From: FEN-1219 sp964503125
Lineage (GTDB): Bacteria; Pseudomonadota; Gammaproteobacteria; Steroidobacterales; Rariloculaceae
Length of the DNA: 64,000 bases
Assembly (NCBI GenBank): GCA_964503125.1
Contig: CAZCZE010000053.1
Location: 44,262 to 108,261 of the forward strand
Direction: 5' to 3'
A program made the translations under genes and the position numbers. The notes under the pieces were generated by a model. That model was given only the letters and a program-made list of their open reading frames with translations. It was not told where the DNA came from and made no database searches. The stretch's first letter is position 1; each line of letters begins with the position of its first letter. This document shows, in pieces, positions 17,158 to 24,528 of the stretch.

Positions 17158-18432
17158 ATGAGCACGGCGAGCCCAAATTGGCGCGCTCTGCTCGGCGTGG
17201 CCGTGCTCGCGCTCGGAGCGGGCCCGCACGTCGCTGTCGGCCAAGCCGCGCCCTCGCTCGTCTTCGACCCCACCTGGCCCGACGACTTGCCGAACCTCTG
17301 GAAGCTCGGCGGCGTCACGGGCCTCGCCGTCGACCGCGACGACAACGTCTGGCTCTACAACCGGCCCAACGACCTCACGAACATCGAGCTCCACGCCGAG
17401 CTTACGCCGCCGCTCGCGCTCTGCTGCGTGCGCGCGCCGGCGATGATCCACCTCGACCGCGCAGGCCGCGTCATCGGCTCGTTCGACGCGCCGCAGGGCC
17501 ACGGCATGGACGTCGACCGCGAGGGGTTCGCTTATCTCGGCCAGGACACGGTGCGCAAGTACGATCCGCGCACCGGCCAAGTCGTCGCCGAGATCGCGCG
17601 CACGCCCGAGCGCGAAGACGGCGGACCTGTTGGCTTGCCGACGACGAGCACGCGCCGGCCGGGCCAAGGCGGCCGCGGGCCCGTCGCCGCGTTCCTCCCG
17701 CAGCCCGCGCCCGATCCCGTCGCAGTCGAGACCCAAGCCCGGGCGCGTGCGGCGTTTCGCGCGAAGTATCCGCCCGGCACACCGCTCGTCGTCGGCACGA
17801 TCGAAGAGATCCGCATCGTCGAAGACGACAACGAGGTGTACGTCGCCGACAACTACTTGGGCGGGCGCGTGCTCGTGTTCGCGCTCGACACGCTCGCGTT
17901 CAAGCGCGGCTGGGGCGCGTACGGTAAGCCGCTCGCGGAGATCAGCGTGGACGATGCGGACCACCGCTACACGCCGAACGGCCCAATGCCGCGGGACTTC
18001 GTCGGTCACCTCACGATCAACGTCTCGCGCGACGGGCTCGTCTACGCCGCCGACCGCAACGCCAATCGCATCCACGTGACCGACAAGCAAGGCAAGTTCG
18101 CCGCCGAGTGGATCGTCGCGCCGGGCACGGGCGTCGGCGGCTCGACGGGCGGCATCGCGTTCTCGCCCGACGCCGAGCAACGCTTCCTCTACGTCTCCGA
18201 CCTCACGAACAACCGCCTCTGGTTCTTGAACCGCGCCGACGGCCGCATCGTCGGCGAGATGGGCCGCATGGGCGAGAACGGCGGGCAGTTCTTCGGCCTG
18301 CACATGATCGCCGTCGATTCAGCCGGCAATGTCTACACGGGCGAGGTGTTTCAAGGCGAGCGCGTGCAACGCTTCGTGCCGGCCGAGAGCGCCAAGGGCC
18401 GGCTGCTGCGCCAGTTGCCCGAGACGCCGTAG
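17158..18432 (+). CDS. NHL-repeat six-bladed propeller, exported
   Basis: 424 residues with a signal peptide (LLGVAVLALGAGPHVAVGQA). Repeats of the NHL type are visible: GVTGLAVDRDDNVWLYNRP, GMDVDREGFAYLG, VSRDGLVYAADRNANRIHV, LYVSDLTNNRLW and IAVDSAGNVYTGE. These propellers usually bind ligands or partner proteins, or act in peptidylglycine alpha-hydroxylating-like lyases. No catalytic motif is recognised. The seven-base gap after the binding-protein gene suggests the same transcript, from the PrpD gene onward. Confidence 0.85.
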   Translation: MSTASPNWRALLGVAVLALGAGPHVAVGQAAPSLVFDPTWPDDLPNLWKLGGVTGLAVDRDDNVWLYNRPNDLTNIELHAELTPPLALCCVRAPAMIHLDRAGRVIGSFDAPQGHGMDVDREGFAYLGQDTVRKYDPRTGQVVAEIARTPEREDGGPVGLPTTSTRRPGQGGRGPVAAFLPQPAPDPVAVETQARARAAFRAKYPPGTPLVVGTIEEIRIVEDDNEVYVADNYLGGRVLVFALDTLAFKRGWGAYGKPLAEISVDDADHRYTPNGPMPRDFVGHLTINVSRDGLVYAADRNANRIHVTDKQGKFAAEWIVAPGTGVGGSTGGIAFSPDAEQRFLYVSDLTNNRLWFLNRADGRIVGEMGRMGENGGQFFGLHMIAVDSAGNVYTGEVFQGERVQRFVPAESAKGRLLRQLPETP

Positions 18433-18494
18433 GAGGTAACGATTACGTCGTCGGCGATCGCCACACGCTCGGTGACGGCACATGGTAATTTCAC

Positions 18495-18536
18495 ATAACG
18501 AGACTTCGAGCATCATCGATTGTCGAGTCTCGTTAT
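18495..18536. repeat. 11-bp perfect inverted repeat with 20-nt loop
   Basis: ATAACGAGACT (18495-18505) is exactly mirrored by AGTCTCGTTAT (18526-18536). It lies 62 bases after the NHL gene stop and about 170 bases before the promoter of the C39 cassette. There is no T-run, so it is not a standard intrinsic terminator. It may be a transcript-end hairpin or an operator. Confidence 0.5.
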
Positions 18537-18703
18537 CGCCCTGTGATCCCGAGATCCTGCGAGCGCTGCCGGTGCTGACGGCCGCGAATGCCCGGCCCGT
18601 CTGGCGAAAACTTGCGAGGCCCGTCATTCGCTTATGGAGAAAACTATCGCCCACCTTGTAGTGTTCCCGTTTCGGCCGGAAGAAATCGATCATCAAGTGT
18701 TTG

Positions 18704-18732
18704 TTGACACATGGCCGCTTTTTGTCTCTAGT
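18704..18732 (+). promoter_or_regulatory. Candidate sigma70 promoter of the C39 cassette
   Basis: A perfect -35 box TTGACA (18704-18709) is followed after 17 bases by TCTAGT (18727-18732), matching TATAAT at four of six positions. It lies about 90 bases before the start at 18823, which has its own site AGAGGA six bases upstream. The gap 18433-18822 holds no other coding sequence that I can support. Confidence 0.5.
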
Positions 18733-18822
18733 GGCGATGCGAAGACGCGCTTGATCGAGTATCCACGGAGGCCGGCTTAGACAACTCCTAACGACTCCCT
18801 GTAAAACGAAAGAGGAATCAAA

Positions 18823-19215
18823 ATGCCACGTACTACGACCCTGTTTGCGGCCTCCGCAGTCGCCCTTGTCGGCTGTATCGGCTCCGCGTCCGCCGCAGAC
18901 GAAGTGACTTCCGCTAAGTCCTTTGCGGTTCTTGCGAGCGTACAAGCAACTGCGATGGCCGCCAGCGAACTCGATGCAGTCAAGGGGGCCCACGTACACT
19001 TCCTTGACCCGAGCGGTGGGTTCCATCTCGCGGGCAATCCAGAGAACAATGGTGTCGGAATCGGCAACTGGTACGACAACGGCAGCCCCGAAGCCGCTGC
19101 CGGAAATCTAGTTGCCCCGAGCTACCACGGACTGTGTGTCGCGGCTGCTGGGCCGAGTGGAATCGTTATTCCGCTGTTTGGGCCGGGGGGGCCGACGCTG
19201 GCGCAGTGCCCGTAG
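18823..19215 (+). CDS. Small Sec-exported precursor with internal double-glycine-type leader
   Basis: 130 residues. A Sec signal peptide (residues 1-24, ending SASA) is followed by a second leader-like stretch whose end, MAASELDAVKGA (45-56), fits the double-glycine consensus of C39-processed bacteriocins: M at -12, E at -8, L at -7, V at -4 and GA at -2/-1. Predicted mature part is residues 57-130, rich in Gly, Pro and Asn, with two cysteines (105, 129). The next genes encode an exported C39 peptidase and a beta-barrel. It is the likely substrate of that peptidase. Whether it is a bacteriocin, adhesin, amyloid or signal is unknown; no homologue is recognised. Confidence 0.7.
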   Translation: MPRTTTLFAASAVALVGCIGSASAADEVTSAKSFAVLASVQATAMAASELDAVKGAHVHFLDPSGGFHLAGNPENNGVGIGNWYDNGSPEAAAGNLVAPSYHGLCVAAAGPSGIVIPLFGPGGPTLAQCP

Positions 19216-19283
19216 GCGACTGACTACCGATAAACAACGTTCATAAAGCGTGCGCTGCGGGCGGGTAACCGCCCGTAGCGCTC

Positions 19284-20087
19284 GTGTCGCGCTTGCAACC
19301 AAGCTTGGCCGGACATTCAGTCGTCAGGACGCTCCGTATTGGGCGTTCAAACGCAGGTCGAAGGCCGTTGCCTCGTCTGCTGATCGCCACCTGTATTGCC
19401 GGCATCCTCTGCTCGCCGGCGACGCTCGCCGTCGCGCAGATCGACATCGGATCCGGGCTGCGCGTCGATGCTCCCGCCCGGTCGATGAAAGACCTCCGCG
19501 ATCAGAACGTCGTCAAGCAGCGATACGATTTTTCCTGTGGGGCGGCGGCGTTGGCGACGATCCTTCACTTTGGGTTCGGTGACACCGTCACCGAGCGTGG
19601 GCTTCTCGAAGATCTGTTCGATCTTCTGTCTGCAGAGGAAAAGGAAGTAGCGCGAAGTACGGGTTTTTCACTTCTCCACCTGCAGCGTGTTGCGCAGGCT
19701 CGGGGCTACAACGCACAGGGTTTTCGGCTCGCGCCCGAACAGCTCGCATTGCTGGGCGGCCCGGTGCTCGTGTACATCGAGCCTCGCGGTTACCAGCACT
19801 TCGCCGTATTGCGTGGCGTGAGCGGCGACCGCGTGCATCTGGCCGATCCCTCGCGGGGAAACGTCCGCATGCCGATGTATCTGTTTCTCGATAGCTGGTT
19901 GCAGGACGACGGCACTGGAATCATTTTCGCGGTTGAGCCGACTGCCGGGCCACCGGATGAGCCATCGCTGTTGGCGCTTGCCAACGAAGGCATTGCGCAG
20001 CCGGAGATCGTGACGGCGCAGGAGATGCTGGCCGTCGGCAGATTCGTCAACCATTTGCCCGGCTATCCCGGACACCCGAATGAGTGA
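19284..20087 (+). CDS. Exported C39 family cysteine peptidase
   Basis: 267 residues from a GTG. The hydrophobic segment LLIATCIAGILCSPATLAVA (about 31-50) is a signal peptide; a TTG at 19368 with AAGG upstream would give a shorter, more normal N-terminus. The catalytic set is complete: Q79, C85 (DFSCGAAAL), H172 (GYQHFAVL) and D188 (HLADPSRG). It has no ABC transporter parts, so it is a stand-alone periplasmic C39 enzyme, comparable with FapD of the Fap amyloid system. It lies between its probable substrate and a barrel protein whose gene overlaps its stop. Confidence 0.85.
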   Translation: MSRLQPSLAGHSVVRTLRIGRSNAGRRPLPRLLIATCIAGILCSPATLAVAQIDIGSGLRVDAPARSMKDLRDQNVVKQRYDFSCGAAALATILHFGFGDTVTERGLLEDLFDLLSAEEKEVARSTGFSLLHLQRVAQARGYNAQGFRLAPEQLALLGGPVLVYIEPRGYQHFAVLRGVSGDRVHLADPSRGNVRMPMYLFLDSWLQDDGTGIIFAVEPTAGPPDEPSLLALANEGIAQPEIVTAQEMLAVGRFVNHLPGYPGHPNE

Positions 20088-21313
20088 TGGTATCTGATCC
20101 GATGCAGAGTTCTTTTCATCGTGGTCGCTGGGCAGCATGGCTTTGCTGCACGATGGTCTGGGCACCGAACGCGGCGCTCGCAAGTGCCGCCGAACCCTGC
20201 ATCGCAGTCGTTTTGACACTGCCTGAAGCCGCCGAGCTACTCCGCGTTCAACCAGCCGAGCTGGAGCAGCTCGCCGAGCTGCTCGAGATCCCCGCCCGCC
20301 GAATCGGAGGCTCCTGGCGATTCAGCTGCGCATCGGTGATGGCCTGGCTGAACGGAGACTCGAGCCCGCTTCCCGCCGCCGAATCGTCGGATTCGCGCCG
20401 CTTGCTCAGCGAGAGGGAGTTGAGCAGCGTCACGGGTACCGGTACGCCGACGGTTCAGCCCGTGGGCCCGGCGCCGGAAGAAGCCGGCGCAGGGCCGGAT
20501 CTCGAAGAGGCCATCGGCGAGGCACCTGATGTGCGAACGGCTGAGGACGTGCTCTTGCGTGATCAACGCTTGTTGGTCAGCCGGCGTGATGTGACGCTGA
20601 ATTTCGGCCAGTTCTATTCTCAGACCGACAGCCTGATCTTCGCGCAGAGCGATGAAGGCAACGTGCTCGCCGCCGTCGAGCAGGCCGCGTTCCTCACGAC
20701 GTTTCAGGCACGCATCGGCGTCGGCGACGAATCCGAGATGTTCGTTAGCACGTCATACGCCGATCAAGACAGCGACATTCTCCTGGGTACCCAAAAAGTC
20801 GCCAGCTCGGGCCGAAGCGATTTTGGCGATGTGCATGTCGGCTTTCGCCACACGCTGAGAAGGGAGGGTGTCGGCCGGGCGAACATCATCGGCACGCTCG
20901 CCGCCCGAGTGCCGACCGGGGATGGTTCGTATGCCATCGGCGGCGGCCTGGGATTCCTAAAGAGCTTCGACCCCGTCGCGCTTTTCGCGAGCGTGAACTA
21001 CACGCGTACGTTCAGCGAGGATTTCGCGGACATCACGGCGCTGCAGCCGGAGCACAGGCTCGACACCAGCCTCGGCTTCGCACTAGCGCTCAACGATACG
21101 CTTTCGCTCAGTGGATCGGTCGCCGCCGTATTCACCGGTGCGACGAACTTCTCGAATGCCAATCTGCGCCAGCAAGACGGCTACAGTCTCGGCCTCGGAC
21201 TAACCTCGCGTGTCTCACAGAGGATCTATTTGGAGCCCGCTGTGAGCATTGCTCTTGGGGGCCCCGCCAATGGATTTGCGTTCGGGGTCTCCGTGTTTAC
21301 TTTCAGTCCGTAG
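20087..21313 (+). CDS. Exported HTH_17-like domain plus outer-membrane beta-barrel
   Basis: 408 residues. After a signal peptide (cleavage near ALASA, residue 34) comes a segment (43-89) that reads like an excisionase/HTH_17 domain: LTLPEAAELLRV, then RRIGGSWRFSCASVMAWL. Two cysteines, C38 and C81, could form a disulfide. A low-complexity linker (GPAPEEAGAGPDLEEA) leads to alternating strands from about residue 165 to the end (GFAFGVSVFTFSP), consistent with an outer-membrane barrel. The ATG overlaps the C39 stop by one base. By analogy with FapF it may export the processed small protein; the exported HTH fold probably binds protein or peptide, not DNA. Starts at 20084 (GTG) and 20102 are alternatives. 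Confidence 0.75.
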   Translation: MVSDPMQSSFHRGRWAAWLCCTMVWAPNAALASAAEPCIAVVLTLPEAAELLRVQPAELEQLAELLEIPARRIGGSWRFSCASVMAWLNGDSSPLPAAESSDSRRLLSERELSSVTGTGTPTVQPVGPAPEEAGAGPDLEEAIGEAPDVRTAEDVLLRDQRLLVSRRDVTLNFGQFYSQTDSLIFAQSDEGNVLAAVEQAAFLTTFQARIGVGDESEMFVSTSYADQDSDILLGTQKVASSGRSDFGDVHVGFRHTLRREGVGRANIIGTLAARVPTGDGSYAIGGGLGFLKSFDPVALFASVNYTRTFSEDFADITALQPEHRLDTSLGFALALNDTLSLSGSVAAVFTGATNFSNANLRQQDGYSLGLGLTSRVSQRIYLEPAVSIALGGPANGFAFGVSVFTFSP

Positions 21314-21318
21314 TCGCG

Positions 21319-22479
21319 CTACTCGCGCTGCGGCGGCGCGATCGGCACGGCCCGGTCCGCGGGATCGAACACGCCCTTGTGGTGGAAGTAGACGATGCCG
21401 GCCGCCGCGCGCATGGGCCGCGTCGCGAGCAGCCAGTTGAAGGCGAAGTCCGTTTGGAAACGATCGAAGCCCCAGCGCAACAGGCGCTTCACCCGAAACT
21501 TCGGGTACGAGCGCACGAACCAGACGGCCGGATCCTCGGCCTTGCCGCGCAAGAAATCCGCAACCGCGTTGCCCGCCGCGAGGCCGTGCTTGAGCGCCGT
21601 ATGGATGCCGCCGGCCGTCACGGGCGACACCATGCCGGCCGCGTCGCCGACGAGCAGCACGCGCGGCGCCGCGACGGGTCGCACGACGCCGCCGCACGGG
21701 ATGAGCCCCGCGCGTACGCTGGTCGGCCGCACGTCGCGCAGATCGATGACGGGCGCGATCTTGGCGAGGAACGCCGCCATCGCCTCGTCGGGCCGCCAGC
21801 CGCTCGGTTCGCGGCTGCCGGCGCGGCGCGCGACGCCCGCCTGCACGCCGCCGACGCCGGCCAGCACCCACGCGATGTAGCCCGGCGCGATGCGCCGGTC
21901 GATGAAGCAGTGCAGCTTGTCGGCGTCCGCAATTCCGACGTCAGCGAACTCGTGCTCGACGCCGACGAGGAAGCGCTCGTTCGTGCCGAGCCCGGCGCTG
22001 CGCGCGACCTTCGACTGCGGGCCGTCGGCGCCGATCACGTAGCGAGCAGAACCCAAACCGTCGAGCGCGAAGCCGCTGCGCTGCCGCCGTAGACCCATGA
22101 ACGTCGTGCCCAGCGCGAGCTTGGCGCCGGCGCGCTCGGTCGCCGCCGCGAGCCAGCGCATGACGTTCGGCGTGTCCGTCGCGAGGAAGTAGTACCCGGG
22201 CGCCGCGAGATCTACGAAGTTCAGGTTCGGCGCATAGAGGCGGACGCCGGGGATGCGCCGCACGAGGTGCGCCGGCAGCGAGTCGAGCAGCGCGACTTGA
22301 TCGACGGCGTCTTTGACGATGATGCCCGTCGTATGGAGCTTCCCGCCCACGTCGGTCTTCTTCTCGACCACCGTGACGCGCAGCCCGGCCGTGGCGAGCG
22401 CATGCGCGCTCGCGAGCCCGCCGAAGCTCGCACCGACGACGACGCAGTCGGTATCGGCATGCGATTCGTGCTCGCTCAT
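21319..22479 (-). CDS. FAD-dependent oxidoreductase, geranylgeranyl reductase family
   Basis: 386 residues. FAD-binding motifs are CVVVGASFGGLASAHALA at the N-terminus, YVIGADGPQSKVAR in the middle and VLLVGDAAGMVSPVTAGG near residue 280. This order is typical of the geranylgeranyl reductase / group A flavin monooxygenase family, which reduces or hydroxylates hydrophobic substrates. The ATG giving MSEHES was chosen so that the FAD motif starts near residue 10. It converges with the barrel gene, six bases apart. Substrate unknown. Confidence 0.85.
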   Translation of the reverse strand: MSEHESHADTDCVVVGASFGGLASAHALATAGLRVTVVEKKTDVGGKLHTTGIIVKDAVDQVALLDSLPAHLVRRIPGVRLYAPNLNFVDLAAPGYYFLATDTPNVMRWLAAATERAGAKLALGTTFMGLRRQRSGFALDGLGSARYVIGADGPQSKVARSAGLGTNERFLVGVEHEFADVGIADADKLHCFIDRRIAPGYIAWVLAGVGGVQAGVARRAGSREPSGWRPDEAMAAFLAKIAPVIDLRDVRPTSVRAGLIPCGGVVRPVAAPRVLLVGDAAGMVSPVTAGGIHTALKHGLAAGNAVADFLRGKAEDPAVWFVRSYPKFRVKRLLRWGFDRFQTDFAFNWLLATRPMRAAAGIVYFHHKGVFDPADRAVPIAPPQRE

Positions 22480-22604
22480 CGCGACGAGCTTACCTGACGG
22501 CTGCGCCTGCACCCGAAACCAACCGGGCGCCCTCTGTACGTTTCCGCACTGATCCTTGAGTCCTACAAGAGGATAACCAGCGGATCAGACACGGGAGCAC
22601 AGCC

Positions 22605-23114
22605 ATGCCACGCAAGGTTCAAAAGACGCTAATGGCGTTCGCCGTAACACTGGGGCTCGTAGCCGCGGTGGCAGCGCAGGACAAAACTCACCACAGCCCA
22701 GTCCCGATGCAGACGAGTATCAATGAAATGATGGTCATGGGAGTGGACTACGCTGCCCATTGGATCTGGGATGCGCAAGAAGTGGCGCCCAAGACTGAAG
22801 AGGACTGGTTCCGCATTCGGGTACACGCAACGCAACTGGTGGTGCTCGGATCAGCTATGACGCTTGGAGGGACAGGCGTTGCAGATAACGGCTGGGTGCG
22901 TTCCCCCAAGTGGGCCGAGTACGCTCAGGAGATGATCGATTCCGCTGGGGAATCCTTGAAGGCGGTCGACAGTCAGAATGTCGTCGCCCTCAATGCTTCG
23001 GGCGGGCGACTTGTGCTCGCATGCGAAGGTTGCCACAAGATGTTCAAACCCGATTTGCCGAGCGAAGGAGTGCTGCATCGCGACGTCCATCGTGAAGGGC
23101 GAGAGGGGCCCTGA
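22605..23114 (+). CDS. Cytochrome c'-like (class II c-type) heme protein
   Basis: 169 residues with a signal peptide (LMAFAVTLGLVAAVAA). A single heme-binding CEGCH lies near the C-terminus (about residue 145), followed by KMFKPDLP, the arrangement of four-helix-bundle class II cytochromes c. The helical body contains IWDAQEV and LVVLGSAMTLGG. It is likely periplasmic, binding one covalent heme. It may serve in redox sensing or gas binding; no partner is adjacent. G+C content is visibly lower than in flanking genes, compatible with separate ancestry. Confidence 0.75.
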   Translation: MPRKVQKTLMAFAVTLGLVAAVAAQDKTHHSPVPMQTSINEMMVMGVDYAAHWIWDAQEVAPKTEEDWFRIRVHATQLVVLGSAMTLGGTGVADNGWVRSPKWAEYAQEMIDSAGESLKAVDSQNVVALNASGGRLVLACEGCHKMFKPDLPSEGVLHRDVHREGREGP

Positions 23115-23378
23115 AACGAAGTGCGCAGCGACTGAAGTGCGTTTGAGCTCGGCTGCCGGCGTCATTCGAGCGACGCGACGCCGTCCGTCTTGACGAGCGT
23201 CACGGCCTCGAAGATATCGAGCAGCACTCGCTCCACGGCGGCTCGCGCCGGCCGATTCTCGTTCCCGGCCTCATCGCGCACAGCACGGCCCTTCGCGCTC
23301 GACGGCCCATGAGTCGGGATGAGCGCGAGGGAGAACAACACCCGTCATCTCCAACGGCCGTTCAGTCGGCCAAGGCGT
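23115..23378. other. Non-coding gap with weakly repeated segment
   Basis: No gene is supported. Bases about 23259-23305 resemble 24272-24321 at most positions (both carry CCCGGCCTCATC, later CCCTTCGC), suggesting two decayed copies of a common sequence. Confidence 0.35.
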
Positions 23379-23534
23379 TCACCGGCCCACGATGATCAAG
23401 GCACCGGCTGCAATGGCAAGGATGGCCATGATGGTGCCCAGTCCCGAAAAACTGACACTGAGCAGCGGTATCAGTCCGGTTGCGATGAGCCAGATACCCA
23501 ACAGCAGCGTTCCGATATTCTTCGTGATTTTCAT
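23379..23534 (-). CDS. Small 51-residue membrane protein
   Basis: Reads MKITKNIGTLLLGIW at the start and ends IIVGR. Two hydrophobic segments (about 7-26 and 33-50) are separated by a short SVSFSGLG turn, giving a two-helix inner-membrane hairpin. The start is backed by a strong AGGAGGT site eight bases upstream. Very similar short proteins with the KxTKNIGTLLL opening are widespread in proteobacteria, of unknown function. It precedes no obvious operon partner, although the minus-strand gene 23677-24006 lies just upstream. Confidence 0.75.
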   Translation of the reverse strand: MKITKNIGTLLLGIWLIATGLIPLLSVSFSGLGTIMAILAIAAGALIIVGR

Positions 23535-23676
23535 TGAGAACCTCCTGTGAGAACGAACTTCTTTGTGAGCGATGGTTCCTGATGAGCCTTCCCGCTATCT
23601 CCTGCCCTTATAGTCTTGCTGTCGGTCGTTCCTGTGCCTGCCCGCAACTTCCTTGAACCAGGCTCCGGCCGCCGGT

Positions 23677-24006
23677 TCATGCGAGCAGCGCCAGGTACAG
23701 GGCGAGCGCCGACAAGGCCGTCGCAACAAGACCAAACAGGAGTACCCATCGGAGTTTCTTCTGGGCAACCGACGCGGCATTTTCCAGTGCCGCTACCGTG
23801 GTTCGCAGTTGCTCCGCCAGCGCCTTGATGTGCGCCGCGTTTTGCGAGGCCGCAGTTTGAAGCTCTGTAATCTGTTGTTGCTGAAGAAGCGTCTGATTGG
23901 CTGCCGGGTCAGTCTTCTTCTTCGTGAACGCAGGCACGGCGGCCGAAATGATCGTGCCGACGTGCGGCAGAACTGCCTTTAGCGCGGGGATCAGCCATGC
24001 GGCCAT
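23677..24006 (-). CDS. Small coiled-coil protein with C-terminal membrane helix
   Basis: 109 residues. An N-terminal amphipathic/hydrophobic stretch (AAWLIPALKAVLPHVGTIIS) is followed by a KKKTD linker, a Gln/Ala-rich helix predicted to coil (TLLQQQQITELQTAASQNAAHIKALAEQL in part) and a C-terminal membrane segment (WVLLFGLVATALSALALYL). The base composition is less G+C-rich than the surroundings. I do not recognise the family beyond resemblance to small conserved membrane proteins. Same strand as the 51-residue protein. Confidence 0.6.
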   Translation of the reverse strand: MAAWLIPALKAVLPHVGTIISAAVPAFTKKKTDPAANQTLLQQQQITELQTAASQNAAHIKALAEQLRTTVAALENAASVAQKKLRWVLLFGLVATALSALALYLALLA

Positions 24007-24352
24007 ATATGAGCCCTGCCGAGTAGGTTTTTCTTTGCCCGCGGCATCTAGGTAGAGGCTGTAAGTCGAGGCGCAGATGCCATGCGCGGAAGCCGCTTTA
24101 GTCCCCGTACCGTCAAACCAACCAGGACATCCAGCGGTTAGGTCGCATAAAAGGCCCTTCTGTCAAAGCCGAGTGTAACGCCGGAGCGTGAACGGCGGTG
24201 CATCCGACGAGAATTCCGCGACCGCGAGCGCCTTTCGCGCCAACGCTCGCTCGCTCCCGCTAAGCTCAGGTTCGTGCCCGGCCTCATCACGCGCAACACG
24301 CCCCCTTCGCACTCCGATCGGAAGAGCACGAACACGGCGACGATTGCCCGAA
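24007..24352. other. Intergenic region, likely decayed mobile-element sequence
   Basis: No intact gene is seen. Overlapping short frames on the minus strand give arginine-rich peptides without domain motifs. The region lies directly downstream of a transposase C-terminal remnant and contains one copy of the weak repeat also found near 23259. Confidence 0.35.
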
Positions 24353-24522
24353 TCAGAACAGCTCTGCCTGCGGCGGCGCCCGCGGCCCGAGCGGTGATGC
24401 CGACGTATCTTCGTCTCCGCGCTCCCGTCGGTGCGCGAGAATCCGCTCGATGAGCTCCGGGTCCTCGATGGCGCCGCGGCAAGGTGCGGCGCGGCCATCG
24501 AGTCGAAACGCGATAGACTCAA
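24353..24522 (-). pseudogene. C-terminal remnant of IS91-family transposase
   Basis: The minus strand encodes CRGAIEDPELIERILAHRRE and then RAPPQAELF before a stop, which matches the C-terminal tail of IS91-family (Y2, rolling-circle) transposases, normally following a CxxCGG zinc motif. The upstream bulk of the transposase is absent because the MFS gene begins at 24529. It is therefore a fragment. Two other pieces of the same family occur at 27607-27690 and 35933-36505. Confidence 0.6.
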
Positions 24523-24528
24523 CGGGAC

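Noticed and set aside
18319..19026. Minus-strand frame covering the gap and the small precursor gene
   Set aside because: No start signal or domain; it crosses the promoter and the signal-peptide region of the + gene, which has a good ribosome site.
18823..19215. Functional-amyloid subunit like FapC
   Set aside because: No imperfect repeats or Gln/Asn-rich repeat units are present; only the C39 and barrel neighbours recall the Fap system.
20084..20380. Cytoplasmic transcription regulator for the cassette
   Set aside because: The HTH-like part follows a signal peptide and is fused to a barrel, so a DNA-binding regulator is unlikely.
24138..24522. Overlapping minus-strand frames of 114 and 119 codons
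   Set aside because: They overlap each other in different frames and are Arg-rich. Only the third frame (24353-24522) carries a recognisable transposase tail.
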